Source: Clostridium sp. CMCC3677 (GTDB lineage Bacteria > Bacillota > Clostridia > Clostridiales > Clostridiaceae). Taken from it: a stretch of DNA of 64,000 bases. Within the stretch, counting starts at the first letter, position 1, and every line of letters begins with the position of its first letter. The stretch spans positions 186,001 through 250,000 of the forward strand of contig NZ_JAMQHS010000005.1 in the NCBI RefSeq assembly GCF_023845585.1. Reading direction: 5' to 3'. The notes under the pieces were generated by a model, which was given only the letters and a program-made list of their open reading frames with translations, was not told the DNA's origin and did no database searches. The translations under genes and the position numbers were made by a program. Positions 18,171 through 27,755 of the stretch are shown here, one piece after another.

Positions 18171-20030
18171 ATGAAATCATTATTAGATAGTTTAAATTTT
18201 CCAAAAGATTTAAATAATTTGAGTGATAGTGATACAGAGAGATTAAGCAAAGAAATAAGGCGATTTTTAATAGAAAGTGTTTCCAAAACAGGGGGACATT
18301 TATCATCTAACTTAGGTGTTGTAGAGCTTACTTTAAGTCTTATGAAATCTTTTGATTTTGAAAAAGATAAAATAGTATGGGATGTAGGACACCAAAGTTA
18401 TGTGTATAAGATTTTAACTGGTAGAAAAGGTGAGTTTAAAAATCTTAGACAGTTTGATGGTCTAAGTGGATTTCCAAAGAGAAATGAAAGCAAGTATGAT
18501 TATTTTGACACAGGTCATAGTAGTACTTCAATATCAGCTGGACTTGGAATGGCAAGAGCTAGGGATTTAAAGAAAGAAAAGTACACTGTAGTTTCTGTAA
18601 TCGGAGATGGAGCTTTAACAGGTGGAATGGCATTAGAAGCTTTAAATGATGTTGGTTTTAGAAAAACTAAAATGGTGATAATTTTAAACGATAACCAAAT
18701 GTCTATTTCACTTAATGTTGGGGGACTTTCTAGATATTTAAATAAATTAAGAATGGGCCAAACATATAATAAATTAAAAGCTAATATAAATACATCTCTT
18801 GGTTCATCTGATTTAGGAAAAGATCTTATTTCTAAAATGTCAAAAGTAAAAGATAGTATAAAGCAATTAGTTGTGCCTTCAATGTTTTTTGAAAATATGG
18901 GAGTAAAATATATAGGTCCTATTGATGGTCATGATATAAAAGCAATGAACGAAGTTTTCAGTAAAGTTAAAGATATAGAAGGTCCTGTTATAATACACAC
19001 AGTAACTCAAAAAGGTAGAGGATATTCATTAGCAGAAAAAAGTCCATCTAAGTATCATGGAATTCCACCTAGTAATGATAAAAAGGAAGAACCAAACAAA
19101 GCTTGCAAGGAAACATATTCTAAAGCTTTTGGTAATGCATTAATGGATATAGCAAAAGAAGAAAAAGAACTAGTTGCTATAACAGCAGCTATGCCAGACG
19201 GAACTGGACTAAAAGATTTTTCTACTACTTATCCAGAAAGATTTTTTGATGTTGGAATAGCAGAACAACATGCAGTAACATTAGCAGCAGGAATGGCAGC
19301 TAATGGATTAAAGCCTGTATTTGCAGTATATTCTACTTTTTTACAAAGAGGATTTGATCAGGTAATACATGATGTGTGCATTCAAAACTTACCTGTAATA
19401 TTTGCTATAGATAGAGCAGGAATAGTAGGAGAAGATGGAGAAACTCATCAAGGAATTATGGATGTAAGTTATTTGTCAATGATGCCTAATATGACAATAG
19501 TAGCTCCTAAATGTACAGAAGAAATTTTAAGTTTATTAAAATGGGCAATAAAAAGGAATTCACCTGTAGCCATAAGATATCCAAGAGGTAAAGATGTTGT
19601 TTGTAATTTAGATGCTTTAAAAGAGATAAATTATGGAAAATGGGAAATTGCAAGTGAAGGAAATAAGATATGCATTATAGCTAGCGGAAGAATGCTTCAA
19701 CATGCACTTTTAGCAAAGGAAATACTAAAAGAAAAAGGAATAAATCCTAAGATAATAAATGCAACTTTTATAAAGCCAATAGATGAACATTTATTAAAGA
19801 ATTTAAAAGAAGAAGGATATGATATTTTAACTATTGAGGATAATATTATATGTGGAGGCCTCGGAATAGCTATTCTAGAATATTTAAATTGTATAAATTA
19901 TAAGGGAAATATGAAATTATTAGGATATGATGATGAATTTATCCCACAAGGAAATGTAGAAATACTTTATAAAACATATGGATTAGATCCTGTAAGTATA
20001 AGTAATACAATCCTTAAACTTTATAATTAA
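18171..20030 (+). CDS. dxs: 1-deoxy-D-xylulose-5-phosphate synthase
   Basis: A thiamine-diphosphate enzyme joining pyruvate and glyceraldehyde 3-phosphate, the entry to the MEP isoprenoid pathway. At 619 residues it is the usual length. The TPP motif GDGALTGGMALEALN, the region DVGHQSYVYKILTGR and the transketolase C-terminal Glu region DVGIAEQHAVTLAAGMA are visible. ATG 18171 lies about 10 bases after AAAAAGGGA; ATG 18162 overlaps that site. The active-site loop THQGIMDVSYL is intact. Confidence 0.97.
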   Translation: MKSLLDSLNFPKDLNNLSDSDTERLSKEIRRFLIESVSKTGGHLSSNLGVVELTLSLMKSFDFEKDKIVWDVGHQSYVYKILTGRKGEFKNLRQFDGLSGFPKRNESKYDYFDTGHSSTSISAGLGMARARDLKKEKYTVVSVIGDGALTGGMALEALNDVGFRKTKMVIILNDNQMSISLNVGGLSRYLNKLRMGQTYNKLKANINTSLGSSDLGKDLISKMSKVKDSIKQLVVPSMFFENMGVKYIGPIDGHDIKAMNEVFSKVKDIEGPVIIHTVTQKGRGYSLAEKSPSKYHGIPPSNDKKEEPNKACKETYSKAFGNALMDIAKEEKELVAITAAMPDGTGLKDFSTTYPERFFDVGIAEQHAVTLAAGMAANGLKPVFAVYSTFLQRGFDQVIHDVCIQNLPVIFAIDRAGIVGEDGETHQGIMDVSYLSMMPNMTIVAPKCTEEILSLLKWAIKRNSPVAIRYPRGKDVVCNLDALKEINYGKWEIASEGNKICIIASGRMLQHALLAKEILKEKGINPKIINATFIKPIDEHLLKNLKEEGYDILTIEDNIICGGLGIAILEYLNCINYKGNMKLLGYDDEFIPQGNVEILYKTYGLDPVSISNTILKLYN

Positions 20031-20046
20031 AAGGAGAATATAATAT

Positions 20047-20856
20047 ATGGCAGAAAAAAAGGAAAGACTTGATATACTTTTAGTAGAAAAGGGTATAATT
20101 ACTTCTAGGGATAGAGCTAAGGCTTGTATTATGGAAGGTAAAGTATTTGTTGATGGTCAAAGAGTTGATAAAGCAGGAGAAAAAGTAAGTATAAATGCTA
20201 ACATAGAATATAAAGGCGCAAAACTTAAATACGTGAGTAGAGGTGGACTTAAACTAGAAAAAGCTATGAAGTCCTATGATATATCTTTAGAAGATAAGGT
20301 ATGTATGGATATAGGGGCATCTACTGGTGGATTTACTGATTGTATGCTTCAAAATGGAGCAAAGAAAGTGTATTCAGTAGATGTAGGATATGGTCAGTTT
20401 GCATGGAAATTAAGAACTGATGAAAGAGTAGTATGCATGGAAAGAACTAATATTAGATATGTTACATTAGAAGATATTGGTGAACCTTTAGATTTTGCAT
20501 CAATAGATGTATCTTTTATATCATTAAAAAAGATAATGCCAGCAACATTAGGACTTTTAAAGGATACTGGTGAAGTGGTAGCTTTAATAAAGCCACAATT
20601 TGAAGCAGGTCGTGAAAAAGTTGGTAAAAAAGGCGTTGTTAGAGAAATTAGTACACATAAAGAAGTAGTGTATGGAATAATTGAATTCCTTAAAAATGAA
20701 AACTTAAATATCCTAGGGGTAGGATATTCTCCAATAAAAGGCCCAGAGGGAAACCGAGAATACTTAGTCTATTTTACAAAAGATAATGAAAAAGAAAGTA
20801 ATTTTCAAATTGATGATGTAGAAAGGGTTATAGAAGAATCTCATAAAGAACTTTAG
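20047..20856 (+). CDS. tlyA: TlyA family rRNA 2'-O-ribose methyltransferase
   Basis: A 269-residue protein with an N-terminal S4 RNA-binding domain (RLDILLVEKGIITSRDRAKACIMEGKVFVDG) and an FtsJ-type SAM methyltransferase domain (MDIGASTGGFTDCML, with the K-D-K-E tetrad candidates in SRGGLKLEKA, DVSFISLKK, IKPQFEAG and GNREYLV). It methylates 16S and/or 23S rRNA. Often mis-named haemolysin. Located in the conserved dxs-tlyA-nadK-argR-recN order. Confidence 0.94.
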   Translation: MAEKKERLDILLVEKGIITSRDRAKACIMEGKVFVDGQRVDKAGEKVSINANIEYKGAKLKYVSRGGLKLEKAMKSYDISLEDKVCMDIGASTGGFTDCMLQNGAKKVYSVDVGYGQFAWKLRTDERVVCMERTNIRYVTLEDIGEPLDFASIDVSFISLKKIMPATLGLLKDTGEVVALIKPQFEAGREKVGKKGVVREISTHKEVVYGIIEFLKNENLNILGVGYSPIKGPEGNREYLVYFTKDNEKESNFQIDDVERVIEESHKEL

Positions 20857-20873
20857 AGATTTTCGGAGGGGTT

Positions 20874-21728
20874 ATGAAGAATATAGGTATTGCGATAAAT
20901 CCATCAAAAGACTGTAAAAATACTATTTTAAATATGGTGAAAGAAAAAATTGAAAATATTTGCAATATTACTAATATTGAAGTATACAATAGTTTTGATA
21001 TAAAAAATTTAAATTTAGGTTCATTAGATTTGCTTATTGTTTTAGGAGGAGATGGAACACTTCTTGGAGTAGCAAGGGAATTGGATGATGATTTTAAGGC
21101 ACCTATATTAGGAATAAATATAGGTAACTTAGGAGTTTTATCTAGTATAGAAATATCCGATTTAGATTTGGCATTAAAAAAATTGATGACTAAAGATTGT
21201 AAAGTACACAAGAGAATGATGTTAAACTGTGAAGTAGATATAAATGAGTCAATAAAGAATATCAAGGCCTTAAATGAAGTTGCAGTAGCAAGAGGAACTT
21301 TGTCAAGAATGGTAAAATTCAAGATATTTGTTGATGAAAAATTATATGCTATATTTAAAGGCGATGGACTTATTGTTTCAACTCCTACGGGATCAACAGC
21401 GTATTCTTTTTCAGCAGGAGGACCATTTATATATCCTGACTTAGAAGTTATTAGTATAGTGCCTATATGTGGTCATACAAAGAGTATGCATCCAATTGTA
21501 CTAAAAGGTGATAGTACTATAAAGATAATAGCACAAAATGGCGGAGATCAAATATACTTGACAATAGATGGACAAAGAGCAATAGAAATGAAAGACAATT
21601 CTGTTATAACTGTAAAAAAGAATCCAAAGTCATTAAAATTACTGTTATTTAACGATTATGATTATTTTAAAGTAATAAGAAATAAGGTATTAAATAATTC
21701 TAAGGAATGTGATGGTGAAGAAATTTGA
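20874..21728 (+). CDS. nadK: NAD kinase
   Basis: Phosphorylates NAD to NADP in the cytoplasm. A 284-residue protein with the GGDGT motif ([13 protein letters not shown]), the NE motif in LNEVAVARG and the conserved [18 protein letters not shown] 20874 follows CGGAGGGG. It overlaps argR by 4 bases, which suggests translational coupling. Confidence 0.96.
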   Translation: MKNIGIAINPSKDCKNTILNMVKEKIENICNITNIEVYNSFDIKNLNLGSLDLLIVLGGDGTLLGVARELDDDFKAPILGINIGNLGVLSSIEISDLDLALKKLMTKDCKVHKRMMLNCEVDINESIKNIKALNEVAVARGTLSRMVKFKIFVDEKLYAIFKGDGLIVSTPTGSTAYSFSAGGPFIYPDLEVISIVPICGHTKSMHPIVLKGDSTIKIIAQNGGDQIYLTIDGQRAIEMKDNSVITVKKNPKSLKLLLFNDYDYFKVIRNKVLNNSKECDGEEI

Positions 21729-22177
21729 AATCAAAAAGACATACTAAGATATTAGAAATTATATCATCTAAAGAAATAGAAACTCAGGAAGACTTAGCGG
21801 AAGAATTAAAATCACAAGGTTTTGATGTAACTCAAGCAACTGTTTCAAGAGATATCAAAAATTTAAAACTTATTAAAATACAAGGTGCTTCTGGAAATTA
21901 TAAATATGTTGTATCTTCTGGTGAAGAAAAAAACATAATAGACAGATTAAGTAATATATTATCTAATACGGTTATAAGCGCAGAAAACGTAGATAAGATG
22001 GTAGTAATAAAAACTATAAGTGGTTCCGGATCAGCAGCAGCAGAGGCTATAGATAATTTAGAAGGATCCGATATAGCAGGAACAGTAGCGGGAGACAATA
22101 CAATATTTATACTTCTTAGAAGTTTAGAAAAAGCAGAAGAATTAGTAGCTAAAATAAGAAAAAGAATATCACTATAA
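21725..22177 (+). CDS. argR: Arginine repressor
   Basis: A 150-residue hexameric transcription regulator of arginine metabolism. The N-terminal winged helix carries [18 protein letters not shown], and the C-terminal arginine-binding domain carries [13 protein letters not shown]. It starts with TTG 21725 overlapping the nadK stop, and no ATG is available nearby. It is the usual clostridial neighbour of recN. Confidence 0.95.
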   Translation: MKSKRHTKILEIISSKEIETQEDLAEELKSQGFDVTQATVSRDIKNLKLIKIQGASGNYKYVVSSGEEKNIIDRLSNILSNTVISAENVDKMVVIKTISGSGSAAAEAIDNLEGSDIAGTVAGDNTIFILLRSLEKAEELVAKIRKRISL

Positions 22178-22195
22178 ATATAAGGATGGGTATAT

Positions 22196-23884
22196 ATGTT
22201 AATTCAATTGAACATTAAAAATTTTGCATTGATACAAGAAATAACTATGAATTTCAATGAAGGATTTAATATTCTTTCAGGTGAAACAGGAGCGGGTAAA
22301 TCTATTTTAATTGATGCAATAGATTATGTATTAGGTGGAAAATTTTCGAAAAGTTTAATAAGAACTGGAGAAGATAAAACTTATGTTGAAGCTATATTTA
22401 CTATTGAAAATAGCTTATTAAAAAATGTATTGATTGAATTGGATATTGAAAGTGACGATGATATGCTAATTGTCTCTAGAGAAACTCATCAAAGTGGGCG
22501 AAGTTTAATTAAAGTTAACGGAAAAACTTTTTTAGCATCTCAATTAAAAAAAATAAGAGAAAGATTATTAGATATACATGGTCAACATCAAAATCAAACT
22601 CTTCTTCAAAGAAATAGTCATATATTGTACTTAGATGAATTTATAGGAGAAGAAATTCTTAATCACTTAGAAGAATTTACTTCTTTAAAAGATAGTTTAT
22701 TACAAATCGAAAACAAAATTCAACAAATATGTGGAAATGATGATAGAGATAAACTTTTAGACTATCTTAAATTTCAAATTGAGGATATAGAAAAAGGAAA
22801 ATTAAAAGAAAAAGAAGAAGAAAATTTAAAAGAAGAATTTAATTTACTATCAAATGCTGAAAAAATAAGCAAGAGTTTAAATTTATCATATGCTTTATTA
22901 AATGGTGTTGATGGAGAAAATAGTGTTATAAATTCAATATCAAAGGTAATTCAAGAATTATCGAATATTGAAAATAATTTTGAAAAAGTTAAAAAAAATA
23001 GAGAACTAATAGAAGAGGCTTTTTATACAATAGAAGAAGTATCTAGAGATATAAGAAATATAGCTGAAGAAGTTGTATATGATGATGACGCTTTAGAAAA
23101 AATAAATGCAAGAATATATGAAATTAATCAATATAAGAAAAAATATGGATCTACTATAACAGAAGTTTTAGAGTATTATAATAAAATAAAAATACAATAT
23201 AATGATCTTATAAATTCTGAAAAAATCATTGAAGAATTGAATTTGAAAAAGCAAGAAATTATAAAAGAAATGGAAAAAGTATCACTAAAACTTCATGAAT
23301 TAAGAGTTAATAAAAGCTCTGAATTAAAAGAAAAAATTTTAAATGAACTTAGTTTTGTAGGTCTTGAAAAATCAACTATGGAAATAAGTATAATAAGAGA
23401 AGAAAAATTTAATTCTAGAGGTTTTGATGATGTATGCTTTATGATTTCTACAAATCCTGGAGAACCACTTATGCCATTAGAAAAAATATTATCTGGTGGA
23501 GAACTTTCAAGAATAATGCTTGCATTAAAATGTGTTTTTGCAGATAAAGATGAAATAGCAACTTTAATTTTTGATGAAATAGATACTGGTATTAGTGGCG
23601 TTGTGGCAAAAAGAGTTGGTGAAAAAATGTATCAAGTCTCTAAAAATCACCAAGTTCTATGCATAACACATCTTCCACAAATAGCAATTTTATCAGATTA
23701 TCATTACTTTGTATCAAAAGTAGTAAAAGAAAATAAGACATTTACTAATATAAGAGTGTTAACAAAAGAAGAAAAAGAGTATCAAATTGGTAGAATGCTT
23801 GGTGGCGATGAAGTTACAGAAGCAACATTAAATAATGTGAAAGAAATGATAAAAATTGCCGAGTTAAAAAAATTAGAAATTTAA
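22196..23884 (+). CDS. recN: DNA repair protein RecN
   Basis: An SMC-like ATPase acting early in double-strand break repair. A 562-residue protein with Walker A GETGAGKSILIDAI at about residues 30-43, a long central coiled coil (residues 150-350), the ABC signature LSGGELSRIMLALK and Walker B LIFDEIDTGISG. ATG 22196 follows AAGGATGGG. Last gene of the nusB-recN run; terminators follow. Confidence 0.96.
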   Translation: MLIQLNIKNFALIQEITMNFNEGFNILSGETGAGKSILIDAIDYVLGGKFSKSLIRTGEDKTYVEAIFTIENSLLKNVLIELDIESDDDMLIVSRETHQSGRSLIKVNGKTFLASQLKKIRERLLDIHGQHQNQTLLQRNSHILYLDEFIGEEILNHLEEFTSLKDSLLQIENKIQQICGNDDRDKLLDYLKFQIEDIEKGKLKEKEEENLKEEFNLLSNAEKISKSLNLSYALLNGVDGENSVINSISKVIQELSNIENNFEKVKKNRELIEEAFYTIEEVSRDIRNIAEEVVYDDDALEKINARIYEINQYKKKYGSTITEVLEYYNKIKIQYNDLINSEKIIEELNLKKQEIIKEMEKVSLKLHELRVNKSSELKEKILNELSFVGLEKSTMEISIIREEKFNSRGFDDVCFMISTNPGEPLMPLEKILSGGELSRIMLALKCVFADKDEIATLIFDEIDTGISGVVAKRVGEKMYQVSKNHQVLCITHLPQIAILSDYHYFVSKVVKENKTFTNIRVLTKEEKEYQIGRMLGGDEVTEATLNNVKEMIKIAELKKLEI

Positions 23885-23915
23885 AAATTAATACATATAG
23901 TAATATATTTTGGTA

Positions 23916-23953
23916 AAAATAAAATCATGTAATGCGTGGTTTTATTTTTTTTT
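23916..23953 (+). terminator. Terminator after recN
   Basis: AAAATAAAATCA (23916-23927) pairs with TGGTTTTATTTT (23937-23948), one G-T pair, followed by a run of T. Confidence 0.8.
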
Positions 23954-24001
23954 ATTGTCCCAAATTTCTTGCAGGCGAGTTCTAAAAGACAAAAAAATAG
24001 A

Positions 24002-24037
24002 AAAATCCATAATTTTAAGAATGGATTTTATATTTTT
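24002..24037 (+). terminator. Second hairpin between recN and spoIVB
   Basis: Perfect AAAATCCAT / ATGGATTTT stem (24002-24010, 24021-24029) with a 10-base loop and following TATATTTTTT. Confidence 0.7.
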
Positions 24038-24116
24038 TCAAATAACAATAAAAATATATTTATAAAAAATTTAACATGAACTAAAAATTTTTGACTTTTA
24101 TAACAATGTTAATACA

Positions 24117-24146
24117 GCATAAGAGGCTTGTCTCATGGGGAAATTA
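24117..24146 (+). promoter_or_regulatory. Forespore (sigma-F/G type) promoter of spoIVB
   Basis: GCATA at 24117-24121, a 15-base spacer and GGGGAAATTA at 24137-24146. This fits the known sigma-F/G consensus (GYATA, 15-16 bases, GGnnAnAnTR) at every defined position. It lies 28 bases before the spoIVB start. spoIVB is a forespore gene in B. subtilis, which supports the call. Confidence 0.7.
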
Positions 24147-24174
24147 AAATCAGAAGCAAAGGAGGAGGGAAATT

Positions 24175-25365
24175 ATGAAGAAGAAAATATTAAAAACTAT
24201 TAGTTTAATTACAGCTCCAATCTTGATTCTGGTTTTAATAACTAGTATATATTTAAAAGGTATTCCAAATACAATATATACAAATAAAGATATACCAGTA
24301 TCTTCGATGATTCCGATAGGAAGTACAATAAATAAAATTGAAGATTACGGGAATAAATACGAGGTTAAGTTATTAGGGTTGATACCAGTAAAGTCATTAG
24401 AGGTTCAAAAAGTAAAAAATCTAGAAATTTATCCAGGTGGAAATAGCGTAGGTGTTAGAGTATCTACACAAGGTGTTTTAGTTGTAGGATATTCTGATAT
24501 AGTAATTAATAATGTAACAGAAGAAAGCCCCGGTAAATTAGGTGGAGTTCAATTAGGCGATATAATATTAAAGATTAATGGTGAAGAAGTTGAAAATTGC
24601 AAAGATTTAGTAGGTATAATTAAAGATTGCAAAGAATGCAAAATAAAAGTTGACTTATTAAGACATAATGAAAAATTGAGTAGAGAAATAGAACTAAAAA
24701 AAGAAGAAAACTCAGATTATAAACTAGGACTATGGATTAGAGATTCTACAGCAGGTGTAGGAACAATGACTTTTATAGATAGTGAATCAAAAAAATTTGG
24801 TGCATTAGGTCATCCTATTACCGACTGTGATACAAATGAAGCATTTTTAATTAAAAAAGGTGATTTATTAGAATCATCAATAATAAGCTTAAGAAGAGGT
24901 GAAAAAGGATCTCCAGGAGAACTTAAAGGTGTATTTATAAACGAAAATAATGTAAGTGGTAAAATAAAAAGTAATACTGAAAGTGGTATTTTTGGAACAG
25001 TTGAAAATATGAATATTATAAAAAGTAATGTAAAACCTATGAAAGTTGGATTTAGAAATGAGATATGTGAGGGTAAGGCAAGTATAATAACGACTATTGA
25101 CGAATCTGGACCTAAAGAATATGAGATAGAAATAGTTAAACTTTTGGAACAAAATACTCCAGGACCTAAAAGTATGGTGATAAAAGTTACTGATTCTAAG
25201 TTATTAGAAAAAACAGGAGGAATAGTTCAAGGAATGAGTGGAAGTCCTATTATTCAAAATAATAAAATTGTAGGAGCAGTAACTCACGTGTTAATAAATA
25301 AGCCAGATACAGGTTATGGAATATATATAGAGTGGATGTTAAAAGATGCAGAAATAATAAAATAA
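24175..25365 (+). CDS. spoIVB: SpoIVB serine peptidase (S55), sigma-K checkpoint
   Basis: A forespore-made protease secreted into the intermembrane space, where it triggers late mother-cell gene expression. A 396-residue protein with an N-terminal membrane anchor (about residues 9-28), a PDZ domain (GVRVSTQGVLVVGYS to IKVDLLRHNEKL) and an S55 peptidase domain. The catalytic His is in GALGHPITD and the catalytic Ser in QGMSGSPI. The start follows AAAGGAGGAGGG. It lies directly upstream of spo0A, as in most endospore formers. Confidence 0.96.
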   Translation: MKKKILKTISLITAPILILVLITSIYLKGIPNTIYTNKDIPVSSMIPIGSTINKIEDYGNKYEVKLLGLIPVKSLEVQKVKNLEIYPGGNSVGVRVSTQGVLVVGYSDIVINNVTEESPGKLGGVQLGDIILKINGEEVENCKDLVGIIKDCKECKIKVDLLRHNEKLSREIELKKEENSDYKLGLWIRDSTAGVGTMTFIDSESKKFGALGHPITDCDTNEAFLIKKGDLLESSIISLRRGEKGSPGELKGVFINENNVSGKIKSNTESGIFGTVENMNIIKSNVKPMKVGFRNEICEGKASIITTIDESGPKEYEIEIVKLLEQNTPGPKSMVIKVTDSKLLEKTGGIVQGMSGSPIIQNNKIVGAVTHVLINKPDTGYGIYIEWMLKDAEIIK

Positions 25366-25376
25366 CATGTAGTATT

Positions 25377-25410
25377 AAAAGCACTAATTTTTATAATTAG
25401 TGCTTTTACA
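25377..25410 (+). terminator. Terminator after spoIVB
   Basis: AAAAGCACTAAT (25377-25388) pairs with ATTAGTGCTTTT (25396-25407). Confidence 0.85.
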
Positions 25411-25744
25411 ATAAAAAAATAATGAGTTTTACAAACTATTTTCTACAAAACTATTTACTTATATTAAAAATAAGGTTATAATTTACAAATAGTGGAATAT
25501 AAATTAAATATAACAATTAATGTTATATTTGATTAATTAGTGTTATAATTTAGTTATTAACTGTTATTTTTAATGTAAAGTAATACATATCACTATAACG
25601 TAATAAAGCAAAAAGAGGATTTTTATTAAAGAGTATAGAATTATTTAATGTGATAAGTTTGGCTATTAAGAGTAGTTTATGATGTTATAGAGAGTATGAT
25701 TCAAATAGTAATATAATTAGGTTTATGAAGGAGAGGAAAAAAGC
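25408..25744 (+). promoter_or_regulatory. Long spo0A upstream region with promoter and inverted repeat
   Basis: A 337-base gene-free region. A sigma-A-type promoter is visible: TTTACT (25454-25459), 17 bases, TATAAT (25477-25482). Downstream is a perfect 10-bp inverted repeat, AAATATAACA / TGTTATATTT (25506-25515, 25521-25530), and further GTTATA/GTTATT repeats around 25541-25568. The promoter would give a leader of about 250 bases. I see no exact TGTCGAA box here. A sigma-H promoter is expected from the family, but none stands out. Confidence 0.5.
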
Positions 25745-26563
25745 ATGGAAGATAAAAAGATATCTGTACTTATTGCTGATGATAATAAGGAATTTTGCAG
25801 TATTTTAAACGATTATTTATTAAATCAAAGGAATATAATAGTAACTGGAATAGCAAAAGACGGTAGGGAAGCTTTAGACTTAATAATTGAAAAGAAACCA
25901 GATTTATTAATTCTAGATATAATAATGCCACATTTAGATGGATTAGGTGTTTTAGAAAGATTAAATACTATGAACTTAGAAAAGATGCCTAAAATTATAA
26001 TATTATCTGCAGTAGGTCAAGATAAAATTACTCAACAAGCAATAACATTAGGAGCAGATTATTATACTGTTAAGCCATTTGATATGGAAGTGTTTACAAA
26101 AAGAATAAGAGAAATGTTTAATAACGAAACAGATAACCAAAGTATAAGAAGAACATCATCACAATCTATGATTTCTTATACTAGTGAATGCCAAGAAAAT
26201 AAAGGAACTTTAGATTTAGAAACAGAAATAACAAATATTATACACGAAATTGGTGTACCAGCTCATATAAAAGGATATATGTATTTAAGAGAAGCAATAA
26301 CAATGGTTGTTAATGATATAGAATTATTATCAGCTGTAACAAAGGAATTATATCCTTCAATAGCTAAGAAGTACAATACAACAGCTTCAAGAGTGGAAAG
26401 AGCAATAAGACATGCTATAGAAGTAGCGTGGGGCAGAGGTCAAATAGAAGCTATTAATAAGCTATTTGGATACACAATCCATAATGACAAAGGCAAGCCA
26501 ACAAATTCAGAATTTATAGCAATTATTGCTGATAAATTAAGACTTAAAAATAAAGTATCTTAG
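25745..26563 (+). CDS. spo0A: Sporulation master regulator Spo0A
   Basis: The response regulator controlling entry into sporulation and, in clostridia, solventogenesis and toxin or adhesin genes. A 272-residue protein. The receiver domain has the acidic pair D12/D13, phospho-acceptor D58 (LILDIIMP) and the Lys in TVKPF. The C-terminal effector domain has the Spo0A recognition helix region, [20 protein letters not shown] 25745 follows AAGGAGAGG. It is complete. Part of its effector coding sequence is copied at 28724-28778. Confidence 0.98.
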   Translation: MEDKKISVLIADDNKEFCSILNDYLLNQRNIIVTGIAKDGREALDLIIEKKPDLLILDIIMPHLDGLGVLERLNTMNLEKMPKIIILSAVGQDKITQQAITLGADYYTVKPFDMEVFTKRIREMFNNETDNQSIRRTSSQSMISYTSECQENKGTLDLETEITNIIHEIGVPAHIKGYMYLREAITMVVNDIELLSAVTKELYPSIAKKYNTTASRVERAIRHAIEVAWGRGQIEAINKLFGYTIHNDKGKPTNSEFIAIIADKLRLKNKVS

Positions 26564-26576
26564 TAATATTTTACTA

Positions 26577-26610
26577 GGCTAAGTATATATAACTTTTATA
26601 AAGTATAGCC
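26577..26610 (+). terminator. Hairpin just after spo0A
   Basis: GGCTA (26577-26581) pairs with TAGCC, enclosing an inner ACTTT/AAAGT stem. A-rich rather than T-rich sequence follows, so terminator activity is uncertain. Confidence 0.35.
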
Positions 26611-26649
26611 CAAAAATATTATTTTATACCTATAAATATATGAACTTTC

Positions 26650-26708
26650 AATAAGACATCATTTAATCAGTTTGGGATAAAAATTGGTTAGGAGGTGTCT
26701 TATTTTTT
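26650..26708 (+). terminator. Long hairpin with T tract between spo0A and the recombinase remnant
   Basis: AATAAGACATC (26650-26660) pairs with GGTGTCTTATT (26694-26704), and inner arms AATCAGTTT / AAATTGGTT extend the stem. TTTTT follows. The GGAGGTG ribosome-binding site of the broken recombinase lies inside the 3' arm, so the hairpin could terminate spo0A transcripts and also hide that site. Confidence 0.6.
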
Positions 26709-27160
26709 ATGCCTAGACTTAAGAAAAGAATTTATGATTTTGATGAAAGTATTAATGACTTTATGATTTACTGTACCAATAAGGATTTGACTAAAAAGAT
26801 GAGAAAATCCTATGAAGGAACATTGAAGCTATGCTAAATATTTGGCTGATGAAGTCAATATCTCTACTCCTCTAGAGGTTACAACAAAACAGATTAAAGA
26901 TTATTTGGAACTTATAAAAACAAAGAGGAAATATTCATATGTTGCAGATATTAATTCTTTAAAGTCTAATAATCCATCTGGAAGAAGTGATTTTGAAAAG
27001 CCAGTATTGATTTATACTGTCAATAACTATTTAAGAAATATTATATTGAGAGTTAACTCAAAAAGAAATTGAGTATATAAATATATTAAAAAAAATTACT
27101 ATAGATGATAAAAATTATTCAACTAATGATGTTTTATACAATATAAACGAATAGATTATT
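26709..27160 (+). pseudogene. Remnant of a tyrosine recombinase/integrase (N-terminal part, frameshifted)
   Basis: ATG 26709, preceded by GGAGGTG, opens a frame reading MPRLKKRIYDFDESINDF and on to YEGTLKLC, then stops. The text resumes one frame over with AKYLADEVNISTPLEVT...YTVNNYLRNIILR up to TGA 27070-27072. The joined text is the helical SAM-like core-binding domain of a phage/XerD-type integrase (compare SYEGTLKLFAKYL). Two bases seem to be missing around 26831. Further frame slips follow (KEIEYINILKK, then DDKNYSTNDVLYNINE). The catalytic domain is absent, so it cannot be active. Confidence 0.7.
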
Positions 27161-27250
27161 GAATTTAATTTATATGAAAGCATATAAACAAATAATATGA
27201 TTACCAAACAAAAAATGGTAGTTATTTTTAATACTAAAAGTGCAAAATAA

Positions 27251-27279
27251 TTGTAAGGAAATAGATTAAATAGTATAAT
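27251..27279 (+). promoter_or_regulatory. Sigma-A-type promoter for the RDD gene
   Basis: TTGTAA (27251-27256), 17 bases, TATAAT (27274-27279). The gene starts 36 bases downstream. Confidence 0.65.
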
Positions 27280-27315
27280 TATGATATTAACAAAGTTCGG
27301 GAGAAGATATTATAA

Positions 27316-27755
27316 ATGTATGCAGGATTTTTGAATCGATATTTAGCGTATTTTATTGACAGATTAGCTATTTTTTTAGTGTATATTTTATTTTGGCTAG
27401 TTTGGATATTATTTGACAGGATATTAAATGAAATTGGTATTGAACAAAAAATCAAAAAAATAATATTAGGTAATTTAGGGGTAATTATTTATTTAGTTAT
27501 ACCTTGGTTATATTATTCTTTTTTTGAATCATCTAATGGAAAAGCAACGCTTGGTAAAAAGGCATTAGGTATAATAGTTGTAGATGCAAATAATAATAAA
27601 ATTTCATTTTTAAGAGCCACTGTTAGATATTGGAGCAAATATATTTCTTTGATAATTTTTTTATTGGTTATATTATGGCAGGTTTTACCAAGAAGAAACA
27701 AGCTCTTCATGATATTATATCAGTTACATATGTAATAAAGAATAATACAAAGTAA
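27316..27755 (+). pseudogene. RDD family membrane protein with a frameshift in a T7 run
   Basis: The uninterrupted frame gives 139 residues, ending at 27735. RDD hallmarks are an N-terminal FLNRYLAYFIDRLAIF (Arg, then Asp in helix 1) and GKATLGKKALGIIVVDANNNKISFLRATVRY. After helix 3 the frame drifts into unlikely sequence. A neighbouring frame reads FIGYIMAGFTKKKQALHDIISVTYVIKNNTK and stops at TAA 27753-27755; the ALHDIISVTYV ending is the normal RDD C-terminus. The shift coincides with seven T at 27656-27662. It could be a pseudogene, a phase-variable gene or a sequencing error. Start: ATG 27316 after GGGAGAAG. Confidence 0.75.

Noticed and set aside
20047..20856. Haemolysin annotation for the TlyA-like protein
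   Set aside because: The S4 plus FtsJ-type methyltransferase layout identifies an rRNA methyltransferase; the haemolysin name is historical.
26589..26610. A 16-base sequence (ACTTTTATAAAGTATA) shared with the palindrome at 32069
   Set aside because: Very AT-rich and self-complementary; such matches are expected by chance here, and the contexts differ.
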